Source: Phaeobacter sp. 22II1-1F12B (lineage in GTDB: Bacteria > Pseudomonadota > Alphaproteobacteria > Rhodobacterales > Rhodobacteraceae). From it: 64,000 nucleotides of DNA. Where the stretch lies: contig NZ_AQQP01000002.1 of NCBI RefSeq assembly GCF_002210165.1, positions 62,001-126,000 on the forward strand. Direction: 5' to 3'. A model generated the notes under the pieces. The model was not told the DNA's origin and ran no database searches. It saw only the letters and a list, made by a program, of their open reading frames with translations. The translations under genes were made by a program, and so were the position numbers. Of the stretch, positions 63,437 through 64,000 are shown one piece after another (positions within the stretch are counted from its first letter, which is position 1; each line of letters starts with the position of its first letter).

Positions 63437-64000
63437 TCAGACCGGCTTGAGTTTCGTCAGGACCATCACGTCAAAGCTGTGCATCGCCCCAAGGAAGGGG
63501 GCCCAGCTTTTGATGGAGAAGGGGTTGTCGCGATAGACACCAAGCGCCGGGTGACTGTCTATCTGCTGGCGGATACGCCTGATTTCGGCGAGCGCCTTTT
63601 CGCGGACCGTGGCCAGCGCCGCTTTGCGGGCGGTGGCGTCGTCCGAAATCCGCAGGGCATTTGTGGCCTCTTGCGGGAGGCTCGTATCGAGCGTCAATAT
63701 CGCGTCGAAGTTGCCTGCCGTGATGAGATCTAGCGTCTTGGCGGCGGTTTCGGCGGCGTCGCGGATTTCGGTCGTCTGCCGGTCGGCTTCGGTCTGGTCC
63801 ACCCCGTCTTCGGGTTCGACCGTGGTCTCGGCCGCCTGTTTGCGTATTTCGGCGGCGACGGCGGCGGCCTCTTTACTGACATCGGCGAATTTCGATTTCA
63901 GCGCGCTTTCCCACTTGGCGAAATCGACGCCTTCGCCCTTGCCTGCCGCGATATTGCTGAGGTTGCTCACCTCTTCCTTGAGCTGGGCCGCCTGCACCTT
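63437..64000 (-). CDS. Unknown protein, partial (N-terminus outside window)
   Basis: The visible C-terminal part is 187 codons, helical and acid-rich (SNLSNIAAGKGEGVDFAKWE, VEPEDGVDQTEADRQTTEIR). The frame runs off the window end, so its start is unknown; the GTG at 63997 need not be the start. It ends 37 bases before the 1,049-residue gene on the same strand, so the two probably form one operon. No family is recognised. Confidence 0.7.
   Translation of the reverse strand, partial: KVQAAQLKEEVSNLSNIAAGKGEGVDFAKWESALKSKFADVSKEAAAVAAEIRKQAAETTVEPEDGVDQTEADRQTTEIRDAAETAAKTLDLITAGNFDAILTLDTSLPQEATNALRISDDATARKAALATVREKALAEIRRIRQQIDSHPALGVYRDNPFSIKSWAPFLGAMHSFDVMVLTKLKPV

Overview
The window is GC-rich chromosomal DNA from an alphaproteobacterium, most likely Rhodobacterales (Roseobacter-type). 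The evidence is gene content and style rather than a marker gene: a dense mreBCD-mrdA-rodA operon, an RpoH-type sigma factor, an LpoA-like protein next to glnD, murJ, a VPLPA-CTERM-type surface protein, PotABCD- and Occ-type importers, and many 4-base stop/start overlaps. No rRNA, tRNA, CRISPR array, phage gene or insertion sequence was seen. Both window ends cut genes.

Region A (1-23.2 kb) is a nitrogen-scavenging block. An amino-acid ABC importer (minus strand) diverges from a TetR/BetI-like regulator, an AruH-like aminotransferase and a dimethylarginine dimethylaminohydrolase, which together suggest uptake and breakdown of arginine or methylated arginines. Next come the split 5-oxoprolinase genes (pxpC-pxpB and, 3 kb away, pxpA) around a VOC protein, a 2-hydroxyacid dehydrogenase and an M20 amidase. 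A FCD-type GntR regulator follows, then a polyamine-type ABC importer operon ending in a second M20 amidase and a second guanidino-group hydrolase. Three copies of one palindrome (TTGGTATACCAA and close variants) lie upstream of pxpB/VOC, gntR and the importer operon, so the GntR protein probably controls all of them. A LysR regulator then diverges from an M19 dipeptidase-like protein with altered metal ligands and two proteins of unknown function.

Region B (23.2-31 kb) has nadE, a secreted 18-repeat MORN protein, an orphan membrane histidine kinase, and leuA. leuA is preceded by a Leu-codon-rich leader peptide with competing hairpins, which looks like attenuation control. Region C (31-37.8 kb) is the rod-shape and elongasome operon mreB-mreC-mreD-mrdA-mrdB followed by a GhrA-like dehydrogenase. 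Region D (37.8-60 kb) is mostly housekeeping: M3 peptidase, MoeB/ThiF-like, dut, coaBC, ChaN, rpoH, cobU and a phosphatase, GST, yifB, gshB, yraN-rsmI, an LpoA-like lipoprotein, glnD, murJ, a 24-residue membrane peptide, a rhomboid-like protein without its catalytic residues, trpS, a VPLPA-CTERM protein and ilvE.

Region E (60.2-64 kb) holds two large or partial minus-strand genes of unknown function. Two arrays of an 8-bp motif repeating every 11 bp (GTGTACAG family) occur 14 kb apart, one inside the GST coding sequence and one between ilvE and the unknown genes.
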